From contig PCUV01000114.1 of assembly GCA_002786915.1 (NCBI GenBank), positions 124,974-188,973 on the forward strand: a DNA stretch of 64,000 bases, in the 5' to 3' direction. Shown here piece by piece: positions 20,570-29,409 of this stretch. Origin of the DNA: Comamonadaceae bacterium CG12_big_fil_rev_8_21_14_0_65_59_15 (GTDB lineage Bacteria; Pseudomonadota; Gammaproteobacteria; Burkholderiales; Burkholderiaceae_C). Position numbers and translations under genes: made by a program. Below the pieces are notes generated by a model that did no database searches, was not told where the DNA came from, and saw nothing but the letters and a program-made list of their open reading frames with translations. The first letter of the stretch is position 1. Every line of letters begins with the position of its first letter.

Positions 20570-23281
20570 TCAGACGGCTGGCTTGGCCAGCTTCAGCCCA
20601 TCATCGAGTGCCGCCATGAATTCTGGCACCCTGATGGGTTTGGTCAGGTAGCGAAAGAATCCGGCTTCCAGCCCTCTTTCAATGTCACGCGGCATCGCGT
20701 TGGCGCTCAGCGCCAGCGCCGGAATGTGGCAGGTGGTGGGGTCAGCTTGCAGAATTTTCAGCGCCTGCATACCGCTGATCCCGGGCAGGTTGATGTCCAT
20801 CAGGATCAAGTCGGGCTGGTGTGCACGTGCCATGGCAATACCGCGCATGGCATCCGTGGCGCTCATCAAGCGCAGGTCGGGCCGACGTGCCAGCAACTGC
20901 TCCACCAGACTGACATTGGCCTCGTTGTCTTCGACATACAGCACGGTGCGTACCGTGGCATCCGTCGGCAGCTGTGGGTCGTGCAAGTCAAGCACGCAGG
21001 GGTCTTCGGTGAGCCACTGGATCTTGTCAACCGCATCGAGTTCAAACCAGAACACGCTGCCCGCACCGACCGTGCTTTGCACCCCAATTTCTCCGCCCAT
21101 GAGGTCCACCAGGCGCCGACTCACGACCAGCCCAATGCCCGTGCCTTCTTCGACACCGTTTTCCTGGCCAAGGCGGTTGAACGACTGAAACAACTGCGAA
21201 ATTTTGAGTGGCGACAAGCCCAGCCCGCTGTCGCTGACGCTGATGCGCAAGCGCTTGCCAGAGTGCCTGGCATAGCTGACTTCTGCGCTACCCCCCGGCC
21301 GGTTGTACTTGATGGCGTTCGACAGCAAGTTGATCAACACCTGTTTCAAACGGGTTCGATCCGCATTGACAAAGCAGTCTGCATCCACGGTGGCAAATTT
21401 CAACGCAATGCCCTTTTGCTGCGCCTGCGGTTCGATCATGGCCTGGCAATCTTGCAGCACATCATGCAGCGAGGTCGGCTCCAGCGACAGCGACAAACGG
21501 CCAGACTCGATCAGGGCCAAATCAAGAATTTCATTGATCAGCTCCAGCAAAAACCAACCCGCCTTGAGAATCTGGCCCACACTGGCCATTTGGGAGGCGG
21601 TGGGTGCAGGGTTGCCCGACTCCAGCAATTGGCCGAAACCAAGAATCGCGTTCAGCGGCGAGCGCAGCTCGTGGCTCATGCTCGACAAAAATTCTGACTT
21701 GGCCAAGTTGGCTTGGTCAGCTACCTGACGGGCTTTTTCCAGCTCGAGATTTTTGGCTTGCAGCACCTGCTCCAGCCGCGTGCGCTCTGCTTCAATCTGC
21801 TTGCGCACGGTGTTGTCGGTGCCAATCAGCAGGTAGCCGATGATGGCCCCTGGCGCGTCGCGCAGGGCGGTAACCGACACCACGGCGGGCAAGCGGCTCA
21901 GGTCTTTGCGGATGTAGGTGAGTTCGTAAATGTCTCCAATGCCGCGCGACGCCTTGAACACCAGCGCCTCAAATCCGGGGGTAATGTTGGCCTCCAGCTC
22001 CAGGCTGAGCGACTTGGCGCGGGCGATCAGCTCTTGCGGGTCAGAAATGTCTGCCGGTGTGATTTTGTTCAGCACGTCCGCGGCGGCGTAGCCCAACATA
22101 CGCTCGGCGCCGACGTTAAAAATCTGGATCACACCCTTGGCATCGGTAGCAATGCTGGAGAAGTTGGCACTGTTGAAAATGGCGTTTTGCAGCGCACCGG
22201 CCTTGATCAGTGCAGCCTGCGCCTGTTTCAGCGCCGTGATGTCACGCAAGATACCGGTGAAATAGTGCTGGCCGCGCAGCGTCATCTCGCTGACTGAAAT
22301 TTCCAGCGGAAAAGTTTGTCCGTCTTTGCGCCGCCCGGTCACCTCACGCCCCACGCCAACCGCACGGTCTGCGTCGCTGGCCAGGTAATAGTCGAGCGAA
22401 ATGCTGTGCGGGCCTTGGTCCAGCTCAGGAATCAATTGGCTCAGGTGCGCATCGACCAGGTCGGCCGCGCTGTAGCCAAACATGGCTTCAATAGCAGGGT
22501 TGACCGACTCAATCAGGCCGCCCTTGGCGTAAATGGTGACGATGCCATCAACCACGGTGTTCAAAATGGTCTGAACCAGCGCGGCACTGTCGCGCAAAGA
22601 CTGTTGCACGGCGTATTCGTCGGTCACATTGCGAAACACCAGCACGGCCCCGGCTACCTGGCCAGCGGCATCACGGATCGGAGCACAACTGTCGGCAATG
22701 TCAAATTCGTGGCCGTCGCGTGACAGCAATACCGTGTGGTTGGCCAGGCCATGAATGGTGCCAAGTTCTAGCGTCAGCGCCACCGGTATGACCGCCGCCA
22801 GCCGGGTTTCTTTGTTGATGATCTGAAACACGTCGCCAATCGGTCGCCCGACCGCCTCGCTCTGCGTCCAGCCGGTCAACTGCTGCGCCACCAGGTTGAG
22901 CAGCGTTACCTGGGCCTTCGCATCAGTGGCAATCACCGCGTCGCCAATCGAGCCGAGCGTGACGCTGAGTTTGTCTTCACTTACCCGCAGCATCAGGTTG
23001 GTTTGCTGGAGTTGGCTATTGATGGCTTGCTGGTCTTGCAGCAAAACGCTCAGGCGTTGCCGGGTTTCACGCATTAACCACCCGGCAAACAACACGGCAG
23101 CCAGCAAGGCCAGCAGGCTGACGGCGACCATCAGCAGCGCCTGCTGACGGGCCAGTGCGGTGTTTTCAATTTGGCTGTAGGACCAGAACAAGGCGGCAAC
23201 GGCGCAGGCCACCAACAGCACCAGGCTGACAAACCAGGCCTGCGTTTTCCGAGTCGAGGTGGCGAGGGATAAGTTTGTCAT
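20570..23281 (-). CDS. Hybrid sensor histidine kinase (TM + multiple PAS + HisKA/HATPase + REC)
   Basis: 'SEFLSSMSHELRSPLNAILGFGQLLE'; 'GTGIGLVVSRRLVDLMGGEIGV'; REC 'VLYVEDNEANVSLVEQLLARRPDLRL...LILMDINLPGISGMQAL'. Confidence 0.95.
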   Translation of the reverse strand: MTNLSLATSTRKTQAWFVSLVLLVACAVAALFWSYSQIENTALARQQALLMVAVSLLALLAAVLFAGWLMRETRQRLSVLLQDQQAINSQLQQTNLMLRVSEDKLSVTLGSIGDAVIATDAKAQVTLLNLVAQQLTGWTQSEAVGRPIGDVFQIINKETRLAAVIPVALTLELGTIHGLANHTVLLSRDGHEFDIADSCAPIRDAAGQVAGAVLVFRNVTDEYAVQQSLRDSAALVQTILNTVVDGIVTIYAKGGLIESVNPAIEAMFGYSAADLVDAHLSQLIPELDQGPHSISLDYYLASDADRAVGVGREVTGRRKDGQTFPLEISVSEMTLRGQHYFTGILRDITALKQAQAALIKAGALQNAIFNSANFSSIATDAKGVIQIFNVGAERMLGYAAADVLNKITPADISDPQELIARAKSLSLELEANITPGFEALVFKASRGIGDIYELTYIRKDLSRLPAVVSVTALRDAPGAIIGYLLIGTDNTVRKQIEAERTRLEQVLQAKNLELEKARQVADQANLAKSEFLSSMSHELRSPLNAILGFGQLLESGNPAPTASQMASVGQILKAGWFLLELINEILDLALIESGRLSLSLEPTSLHDVLQDCQAMIEPQAQQKGIALKFATVDADCFVNADRTRLKQVLINLLSNAIKYNRPGGSAEVSYARHSGKRLRISVSDSGLGLSPLKISQLFQSFNRLGQENGVEEGTGIGLVVSRRLVDLMGGEIGVQSTVGAGSVFWFELDAVDKIQWLTEDPCVLDLHDPQLPTDATVRTVLYVEDNEANVSLVEQLLARRPDLRLMSATDAMRGIAMARAHQPDLILMDINLPGISGMQALKILQADPTTCHIPALALSANAMPRDIERGLEAGFFRYLTKPIRVPEFMAALDDGLKLAKPAV

Positions 23282-23734
23282 TCGTATTTTGAGTTTGCTG
23301 CCGTTATACCCTTGCTCTGGGGCGGCGGCAACGATTTGATGTTAAGGGTTCAGCCTTTTGATCTCTGTGCGCTAACACACGCTAACACTCATGGCATTGA
23401 AGCCACCCCGAAGCATGAAAGAAGGATGTCATTGCGGACTCCGATCCGCTGTTCCAGTGCGGCGCTAAATTCACTGGATACCGGGTCGTGGCCCGGTATG
23501 ACAACCTGTTCTTTCACGTTAACCGCCATGGCAGCAATGCCACCCCGACCGGCCAGGCAAATCTCTGGCCTGAATGTGGTCAAGCGCACAGAGAAGCTTG
23601 ATCAGACCTTCAACAATGCAAGTTCGCTCGTGTCATAGCTGAACCCTGCGGGTCAGACCACTCGCGTCTGCGACGTGCTCTGCCCCCAACTGACTGTGCC
23701 ACGCTTTGTTCCTTAACTGTTCTGGAGAAATCTC

Positions 23735-23953
23735 ATGTATTTGACTCATCGCACTTCTGTTTTACCCGCCGCCATTTTGTTACTTGCCGTGGGCTTGGCA
23801 GGTTGCTCGGGTATGACCCGCCAGGAACAAGGCACCGCCACAGGCGCAGTGATTGGTGGCGTAGCCGGCAACGTGATGGGTGGCGGCCTGCTGGGTACGG
23901 CTGCCGGCGCCGCTGTTGGTGGCGTGATTGGCCACGAAGTGACCAAAAAATAA
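23735..23953 (+). CDS. Small glycine-zipper lipoprotein
   Basis: 'LAGCSGMTRQEQGTATGAVIGGVAGNVMGGGLLGTAAGAAVGGVIGHEVTKK'. Confidence 0.88.
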   Translation: MYLTHRTSVLPAAILLLAVGLAGCSGMTRQEQGTATGAVIGGVAGNVMGGGLLGTAAGAAVGGVIGHEVTKK

Positions 23954-23977
23954 CTCAACCCCACCCCAAGGCTGTCC

Positions 23978-25057
23978 ATGAAGATTCTGCAAAAAATCGT
24001 CACCTTGATGTCAGCGGCCGCCTTGGTGCTGCCGCTGACCCTGTGGTCTGGTGCCGTACTGTCCCAAACCAACACCGCAGCACAAACCCCACCACGCATT
24101 GAAGGCTTCAATGTCGATGAAGTTGCACGCCTGCGACCCGGTGTGGAACTCAATTTTGAAATCGACGGCACACCCGGCGGCCTGGCTACTCTGCACATTG
24201 CCGGTGCCAAGCGTAACTTGATCCTGGTTGAAGTCGAGCCGGGACAATACCAGGGTACCCACACCATCAGCAGCCGCGACAAAATTGCTGCGGGCAGTCC
24301 CGTCACGGCCAACTTGCGCCTGGGTAACCAGGTCACCAGCTTGGTGCTGAACGAATCTTTACAAAAAGGCGTTGGCATTCATTGTGACCGCGTAGCCCCG
24401 GGGCCTAATCTGCGCATTGACCACTTTAATGTGGATCCGGTAGCCGACCTGAAAGGCGGCAGTGAGCTCTACTTTTCGGTCTTTGGCACACCCGGCGGAC
24501 AAGTTGATTTGGCCATTGCCGGTGCCAGGGGTAAAGTGCTGTTGCCCGAAGTCAAAGCCGGTGAATATGCAGGTACTTACACCATCAAGAACCGTGACCG
24601 CCTGGTGCGCAACAGTGTTGTGACTGCCAATTTACGCCTGGGCGAGCGGGTCACCAGCGCCACCTTGGGCAAACCGCTGCAAAGCGACAACGCCCCTGCA
24701 CCGCTACAGGTGAGCCGGGTCTGCCACAACTGCGGGGTGGTCGAATCGGTGAATCTGGTGGAGGTCAAGGGTGAAGGCGGCTACCTGGGTGCCATCGGTG
24801 GCGGTGTGGTAGGGGCCATTTTGGGTAACCAGGTCGGTGCCGGTAACGGCCGCACCGCGGCGCAAATTGCCGGGGCCTTGGGCGGCGCCTATGCCGGGCG
24901 CGCGCTGGAAGCCAAGTCACGCAATACCAACCATTTTGAGGTGGTAGTGCGTTTGACCAACGGCACCGCACAAACCGTCAGCTTCGCAGCCGAGCCCGGT
25001 TTCAAGGTCGGCGACAAGGTCAGAGTCAACGCCGGTGTGATCAGCCATATCTCTTGA
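23978..25057 (+). CDS. Glycine-zipper 2TM domain protein with two Ig-like repeats
   Basis: Two internal repeats 'G(T)PGG...LxIAGA+...L(V/P)EV(E/K)xGxYxGTYTI'; C-terminal 'GAIGGGVVGAILGNQVGAGNGRTAAQIAGALGGAYAGRALE'. Confidence 0.88.
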   Translation: MKILQKIVTLMSAAALVLPLTLWSGAVLSQTNTAAQTPPRIEGFNVDEVARLRPGVELNFEIDGTPGGLATLHIAGAKRNLILVEVEPGQYQGTHTISSRDKIAAGSPVTANLRLGNQVTSLVLNESLQKGVGIHCDRVAPGPNLRIDHFNVDPVADLKGGSELYFSVFGTPGGQVDLAIAGARGKVLLPEVKAGEYAGTYTIKNRDRLVRNSVVTANLRLGERVTSATLGKPLQSDNAPAPLQVSRVCHNCGVVESVNLVEVKGEGGYLGAIGGGVVGAILGNQVGAGNGRTAAQIAGALGGAYAGRALEAKSRNTNHFEVVVRLTNGTAQTVSFAAEPGFKVGDKVRVNAGVISHIS

Positions 25058-25073
25058 GCGGTTGGCTGTCTGC

Positions 25074-25103
25074 CAGCCCGGATGAATGGGTCAATCCGGG
25101 CTG
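25074..25103. terminator. Candidate hairpin terminator between convergent genes
   Basis: Perfect 10-bp arms cagcccggat / atccgggctg between the glycine-zipper (+) and YihY (-) genes; no strong U tract. Confidence 0.5.
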
Positions 25104-25963
25104 ATGGGCACGCTTCTGGAGCCAAACATATTGGCATAGACCCAGGTAAATTCGGCTCCGATCAGAAAAATCTGGGCCGAGTAATAAACCCACAGCAACA
25201 CCACCACCAACGAACCCGCAGCACCAAAGCCTGAGACCACGCCACTGCGGCCAATATACAAACCAATCAGCGTCTTGCCCAAGGTGAACAGCAAGGCGGT
25301 AAACACCGCCCCAACCCAGACATCACGCCAATGCACATGCACCCGCGGCATCAGCTTGTAAATCAGTGCAAACACAGCGGCTACCAAAAAGAAGCCGGCG
25401 ATTGCATTGACGGCACTGGCTACCGCTAGCCAGGCGCCAAAAACCGGGCTTAACCAATGGTCCATCGCCGCCAGCACGGCGCTTAAGACCAGCGACACCA
25501 TCAACAAAAAACCAATCACCAAAATCATGCCAAAAGACAGTAGCCGGGACCGCAGCAGCGTGATCCAGCCATTGGCGCGGGGCTGCGCCGGGGCACGCCA
25601 AATCCGGTCCAGGGCGGTTTGCAATTCCGCCAACACCGTGGTGGCCCCGACCAGCAGCAGCCCAAAGCCCAGCAGCGTGGCAGTTTTGCCTTGGGCGGTG
25701 CTATCGACACTGACCAACAGGGCTTGTACCGCACTGGCACCCGCGTCGCCCATCAAGGCGCGCAATTGCGTTTGGATTTCACCGCGTGCGGCCTCTTCGC
25801 CAAACAGCAGCCCAGCCACCGAAATCACAATCAACAAGATCGGTGCCAGGGAAAACAAGGTGTAGTAGGCCAGCGCGGCCCCCATGCTGGGGGCGTCGTC
25901 ATCGAGCCAGGCGGTGCTCACTTTTTTAAACAGCACCCAGTACTTCGGCAGTTCAAGTGGCAT
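25091..25963 (-). CDS. YihY/virulence factor BrkB family membrane protein
   Basis: 'DDDAPSMGAALAYYTLFSLAPILLIVISVAGLLFGEEAARGEI...GSLVVVLLWVYYSAQIFLIGAEFT'. Confidence 0.93.
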   Translation of the reverse strand: MPLELPKYWVLFKKVSTAWLDDDAPSMGAALAYYTLFSLAPILLIVISVAGLLFGEEAARGEIQTQLRALMGDAGASAVQALLVSVDSTAQGKTATLLGFGLLLVGATTVLAELQTALDRIWRAPAQPRANGWITLLRSRLLSFGMILVIGFLLMVSLVLSAVLAAMDHWLSPVFGAWLAVASAVNAIAGFFLVAAVFALIYKLMPRVHVHWRDVWVGAVFTALLFTLGKTLIGLYIGRSGVVSGFGAAGSLVVVLLWVYYSAQIFLIGAEFTWVYANMFGSRSVPISPD

Positions 25964-26009
25964 CGTGAGTCAATCAAAGTACCGATTGTTGTCGGTCGAG
26001 TTCACAGAT

Positions 26010-26029
26010 TCCGTGCGCTTGCGCACAGA
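26010..26029 (-). promoter_or_regulatory. Recurring palindrome (P-box) upstream of yihY-like gene
   Basis: tccgtgcgcttgcgcacaga. Confidence 0.6.
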
Positions 26030-26145
26030 GTGGCGCCCGATTAACATTTAAATTGGCGTATGCCTTACTTGCGCCGTGCCCATTTGACCTTCCGTCTGAT
26101 CGGCACGCTTGCTGACCCGGCCCTTGTTGCTGGACCGGTGGCGCG

Positions 26146-26289
26146 TTTTCATCACTCAGTATTGGCGTGGTAATTTTTTCGGAGGATACTCAAGCCATCG
26201 ACAGCCTGCTCAAAACAGCCGACCAGGCGATGTACCAGGCCAAGGCCGACACCAAACACGGGGTCTGTTTTGCGGCCTCGGTTGATTAG
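26146..26289 (+). pseudogene. Remnant of a GGDEF (diguanylate cyclase) domain C-terminus
   Basis: In-frame translation without start codon: 'SSLSIGVVIFSEDTQAIDSLLKTADQAMYQAKADTKHGVCFAASVD*', characteristic GGDEF tail. Confidence 0.85.
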
Positions 26290-26351
26290 ATTATGGGCCT
26301 GTAGCGCTTATCCAGATTGCATCAAAAGCTACATATTCAGGAGCTATCAAG

Positions 26352-29300
26352 ATGCCCAAAAAACCAGTCCACCCGCCCAGTCAAACCGCTGCGCTGGCCC
26401 TGACCACAGCACCCGCAGCGCTGACAGCAACGGTGATGCCTGCAACTTTCCCGATTGTCGGCCTGGGTGCCTCGGCCGGCGGGTTGGCGGCACTGGAGGC
26501 TTTTTTTGCCGGCATGCCGCCAGAGGCCGACCCCGGCATGGCCTTTGTGCTGGTGCAGCATCTGGACCCGGATCACAAAAGCCTGCTCACCGAGCTGATT
26601 GCCCGGCGCACCCGGATGCAGGTGTTGGAGGTGACTGATGGCATGCTGGTGCGCGTCAACTGTGCCTACATCATTCCACCCAACCGCGACATGGCGTTTT
26701 TGAACGGCAACTTGCAGTTGCTCGAACCGGCCGCGCCGCGCGGGCACCGCCTGCCGATTGACTTTTTGTTCAGTTCACTGGCGGCAGACCAACACGAGCG
26801 CGCCATTGGCGTGGTGCTGTCAGGCACCGGTAGCGACGGCACGCTGGGGGTGCGCGCCATCAAGGCTGAAGGCGGCATGGTGATGGTGCAAACCCCAGCC
26901 TCCAGCGAATTTGACGGCATGCCCCACAGTGCGCTGGCCACCGGTCTGGTGGACTATGAACTGCCGCCTGCTGAAATGGCCGCGCAGTTGATGGCTTACG
27001 TGGCGCACGCCTTTGGTCGTGCACCGCGTGTGACTCATGCGGTCACGCCCTTGTCTGAGAACGCCCTGAAAAAAATATTTGTATTGCTGCGCTCACAGAC
27101 CGGGCATGACTTTTCTCAGTACAAGCCCAGCACCATTTACCGTCGCATTGAACGGCGCATGGCGGTGCATGGCGGTGCATCAGATTGAGGCTCTGGACAG
27201 TTACGTCAAGTACCTGCAACAAACCCCGGTTGAGATTCAAGCCCTGTTCAACGACCTGCTGATTGGTGTGACCAACTTTTTCCGCGACCCCGAGGCCTTT
27301 GCGGTGCTGCAGGCGCAGGTGATCCCCAAGCTGTTTCATGGCAAACCGGCCGGCAGCGCGGTGCGGGTCTGGTGCAGCGGTTGCTCGACCGGCGAAGAAG
27401 CCTATTCAATTGCCATTTTGTTGCAGGAGCAGCTTGATGTGCTGCGGGCCAGCTACAAGGTTCAGGTGTTCGCCACCGACATTGACAGCCGCGCCATCGC
27501 CGTGGCCCGCACCGGCCTGTACCCGGCCGGCATTGCAGACGATGTGTCGCCCGAACGGCTGGGGCGCTTTTTTACCCTTGAGTCTGACGGCAGCGCCTAC
27601 CGGGTGAACAAGGGCATTCGTGACCTGCTGGTGTTCTCGGAGCAAGACGTCATCAAAGACCCGCCGTTCTCCAAGCTTGACCTGATCAGTTGCCGCAACC
27701 TGATGATTTATCTGGGGCCAGAACTGCAAAAAAAGCTGATCTCGTTGTTTCACTACGCCCTGCAACCCGGTGGCATGCTGTTTTTGGGCACCTCGGAAAC
27801 CGCCGGTGAACAGGGTGACTTGTTCACTGCGCTGGAGCGCAAAGCCAAAATTTACCAGCGCAAAGAAGACTTTCAGGGCGCCCAGCGTGCCGCCTTGGGA
27901 CGGTTTTTGACGCCGCTCATCGACCCCGACCCGGTGCCACCGCGCAGCGCTGGCAAAACCGCGCTGCCGGCCAAACTCTCACTGCGTGAACTCACCGAGC
28001 AAACCCTGCTGCTGCACCTGACCGCGGTGGCGGCACTGGTCAATGGCCAGGGCGACATTCTTTACCTGCACGGGCGCACCGGCTTGTACCTGGAGCCGAC
28101 ACCGGGCGAAGCGGGCATCAACAACATCCTGAAAATGGCGCGCCCGGGGCTGCGCCGCGACCTGACCGTGGCGCTGCACAAGGCCGCCAGCGGCGGTGAG
28201 ACCACCGCCTTGGACGGCGTGCGGGTCAAAACCAACGGCCACTTTACGCTGGTCAACCTGAGCGTTTGCCCGGTGTTGGGGGGACCTGCGGCACCGCTGG
28301 AGTCGCCGCTGTTTCTGGTCATGTTGGACAAAGCGTCTGCCGCGCTGCCTGCGGGTTTGCCCGCGCCCACGCAAAGCCCAGGCCCCGACACAGCGCCAGA
28401 CAGCCGGGCCCAGATCGCCGAGCTCAATGAAGAGCTGCAAGCCAAAGACGAATACCTGCGCGCCGCCAACGAAGAGCTGGAAACCACCAACGAAGAGCTT
28501 AAATCGAGCAACGAAGAAATGCAGTCGGTCAACGAAGAGCTGCAAAGCACCAACGAAGAGTTGGAGACGTCCAAAGAAGAAATGCAGTCGATCAACGAAG
28601 AGCTCTCCACCGTCAACACCGAGTTGCAAACCAAGGTGGCTGACCTGACCCGCGCCAACAACGACATGAACAACCTGCTGGCCGGGACCGGCATTGGCAC
28701 CGTGTTTGTCGATCACCAGTTGCGCATCTTGCGCTATACCCCGGCGGCCAGCCAGATCATCAACCTGATTTTGAGCGACGTCGGCCGCCCGATTGCGCAC
28801 ATTGTGAACAACCTGGTCGGCTACACCACCCTGGTCGCTGACGTGCAGGCGGTGCTGCAAACGCTGGTACCCAAAGAAGCACAAGTGCAAACCGGTGAGG
28901 GCAACAGCTACACCCTGCGCATCTTGCCGTACCGCACACTGGACAACGTGATTGAGGGTGCTGTCATTACCTTTGTCGACGTTACCGACCTCAAACGCAC
29001 CCGTGAGTCGCTGCAAAAAGCCAATGCGCTGTTGCGGCTGGCGGTGGTGGTGCGTGACGCGCACGATGCCATCACCGTGCAAGATCTGGACGACCGCATG
29101 CTGGCCTGGAACCCGGGGGCCGAGCAGTTGTACGGCTGGACCGAAGCCGAGGCATTGAAGATGACTGTCAGCGCGCGTATTCCCAAGCCATTGCACAGCA
29201 GCACCAGCAGCAAAATGCGCCAACTCAGCGCCACCCATAGCCTGGAGCCGTTTGACACCCAAAGGCTGACCAAGGACGGCCGGGTGCTGGACATTTCACT

Positions 29301-29409
29301 CACCGCCACGGCACTGCTGGACGAGGCCGGTCAGATGTATGCCGTTGCCACCACCGAGCGCGCCTGCGCCAGCCCGGCAACGCAAGCTGCGGCCAACACC
29401 ACACCATGA
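26352..29409 (+). pseudogene. CheB-CheR fusion (methylesterase/methyltransferase + coiled coil + PAS), split by a 10-bp tandem duplication frameshift
   Basis: ORF 26352-27188 = CheB + CheR start; ORF 27079-29409 = CheR + coiled coil + PAS; single-copy repeat would read 'YRRIERRMAVHQIEALDSYVKYLQQ'. Confidence 0.9.
27159..27180 (+). repeat. 10-bp tandem direct repeat (atggcggtgc x2 + at) causing a frameshift
   Basis: Direct reading: gcatggcggtgcatggcggtgcatcag. Confidence 0.95.

Noticed and set aside
20540-21697. 385-aa plus-strand ORF
   Set aside because: Antisense to the HATPase/REC part of the minus-strand hybrid kinase; non-protein-like composition
28430-28640. Approximately 21-bp periodic DNA repeat, considered as a CRISPR or minisatellite
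   Set aside because: In-frame heptad coiled-coil codons (xNEELx), a well-known feature of CheB-CheR/PAS fusions
27979-29262. 427-aa minus-strand ORF with repetitive 'LFVDRLHFFFGRLQLFVG'
   Set aside because: Mirror of the heptad coiled-coil coding repeats (NEELQSTNEELE) in CheB-CheR; not an independent gene
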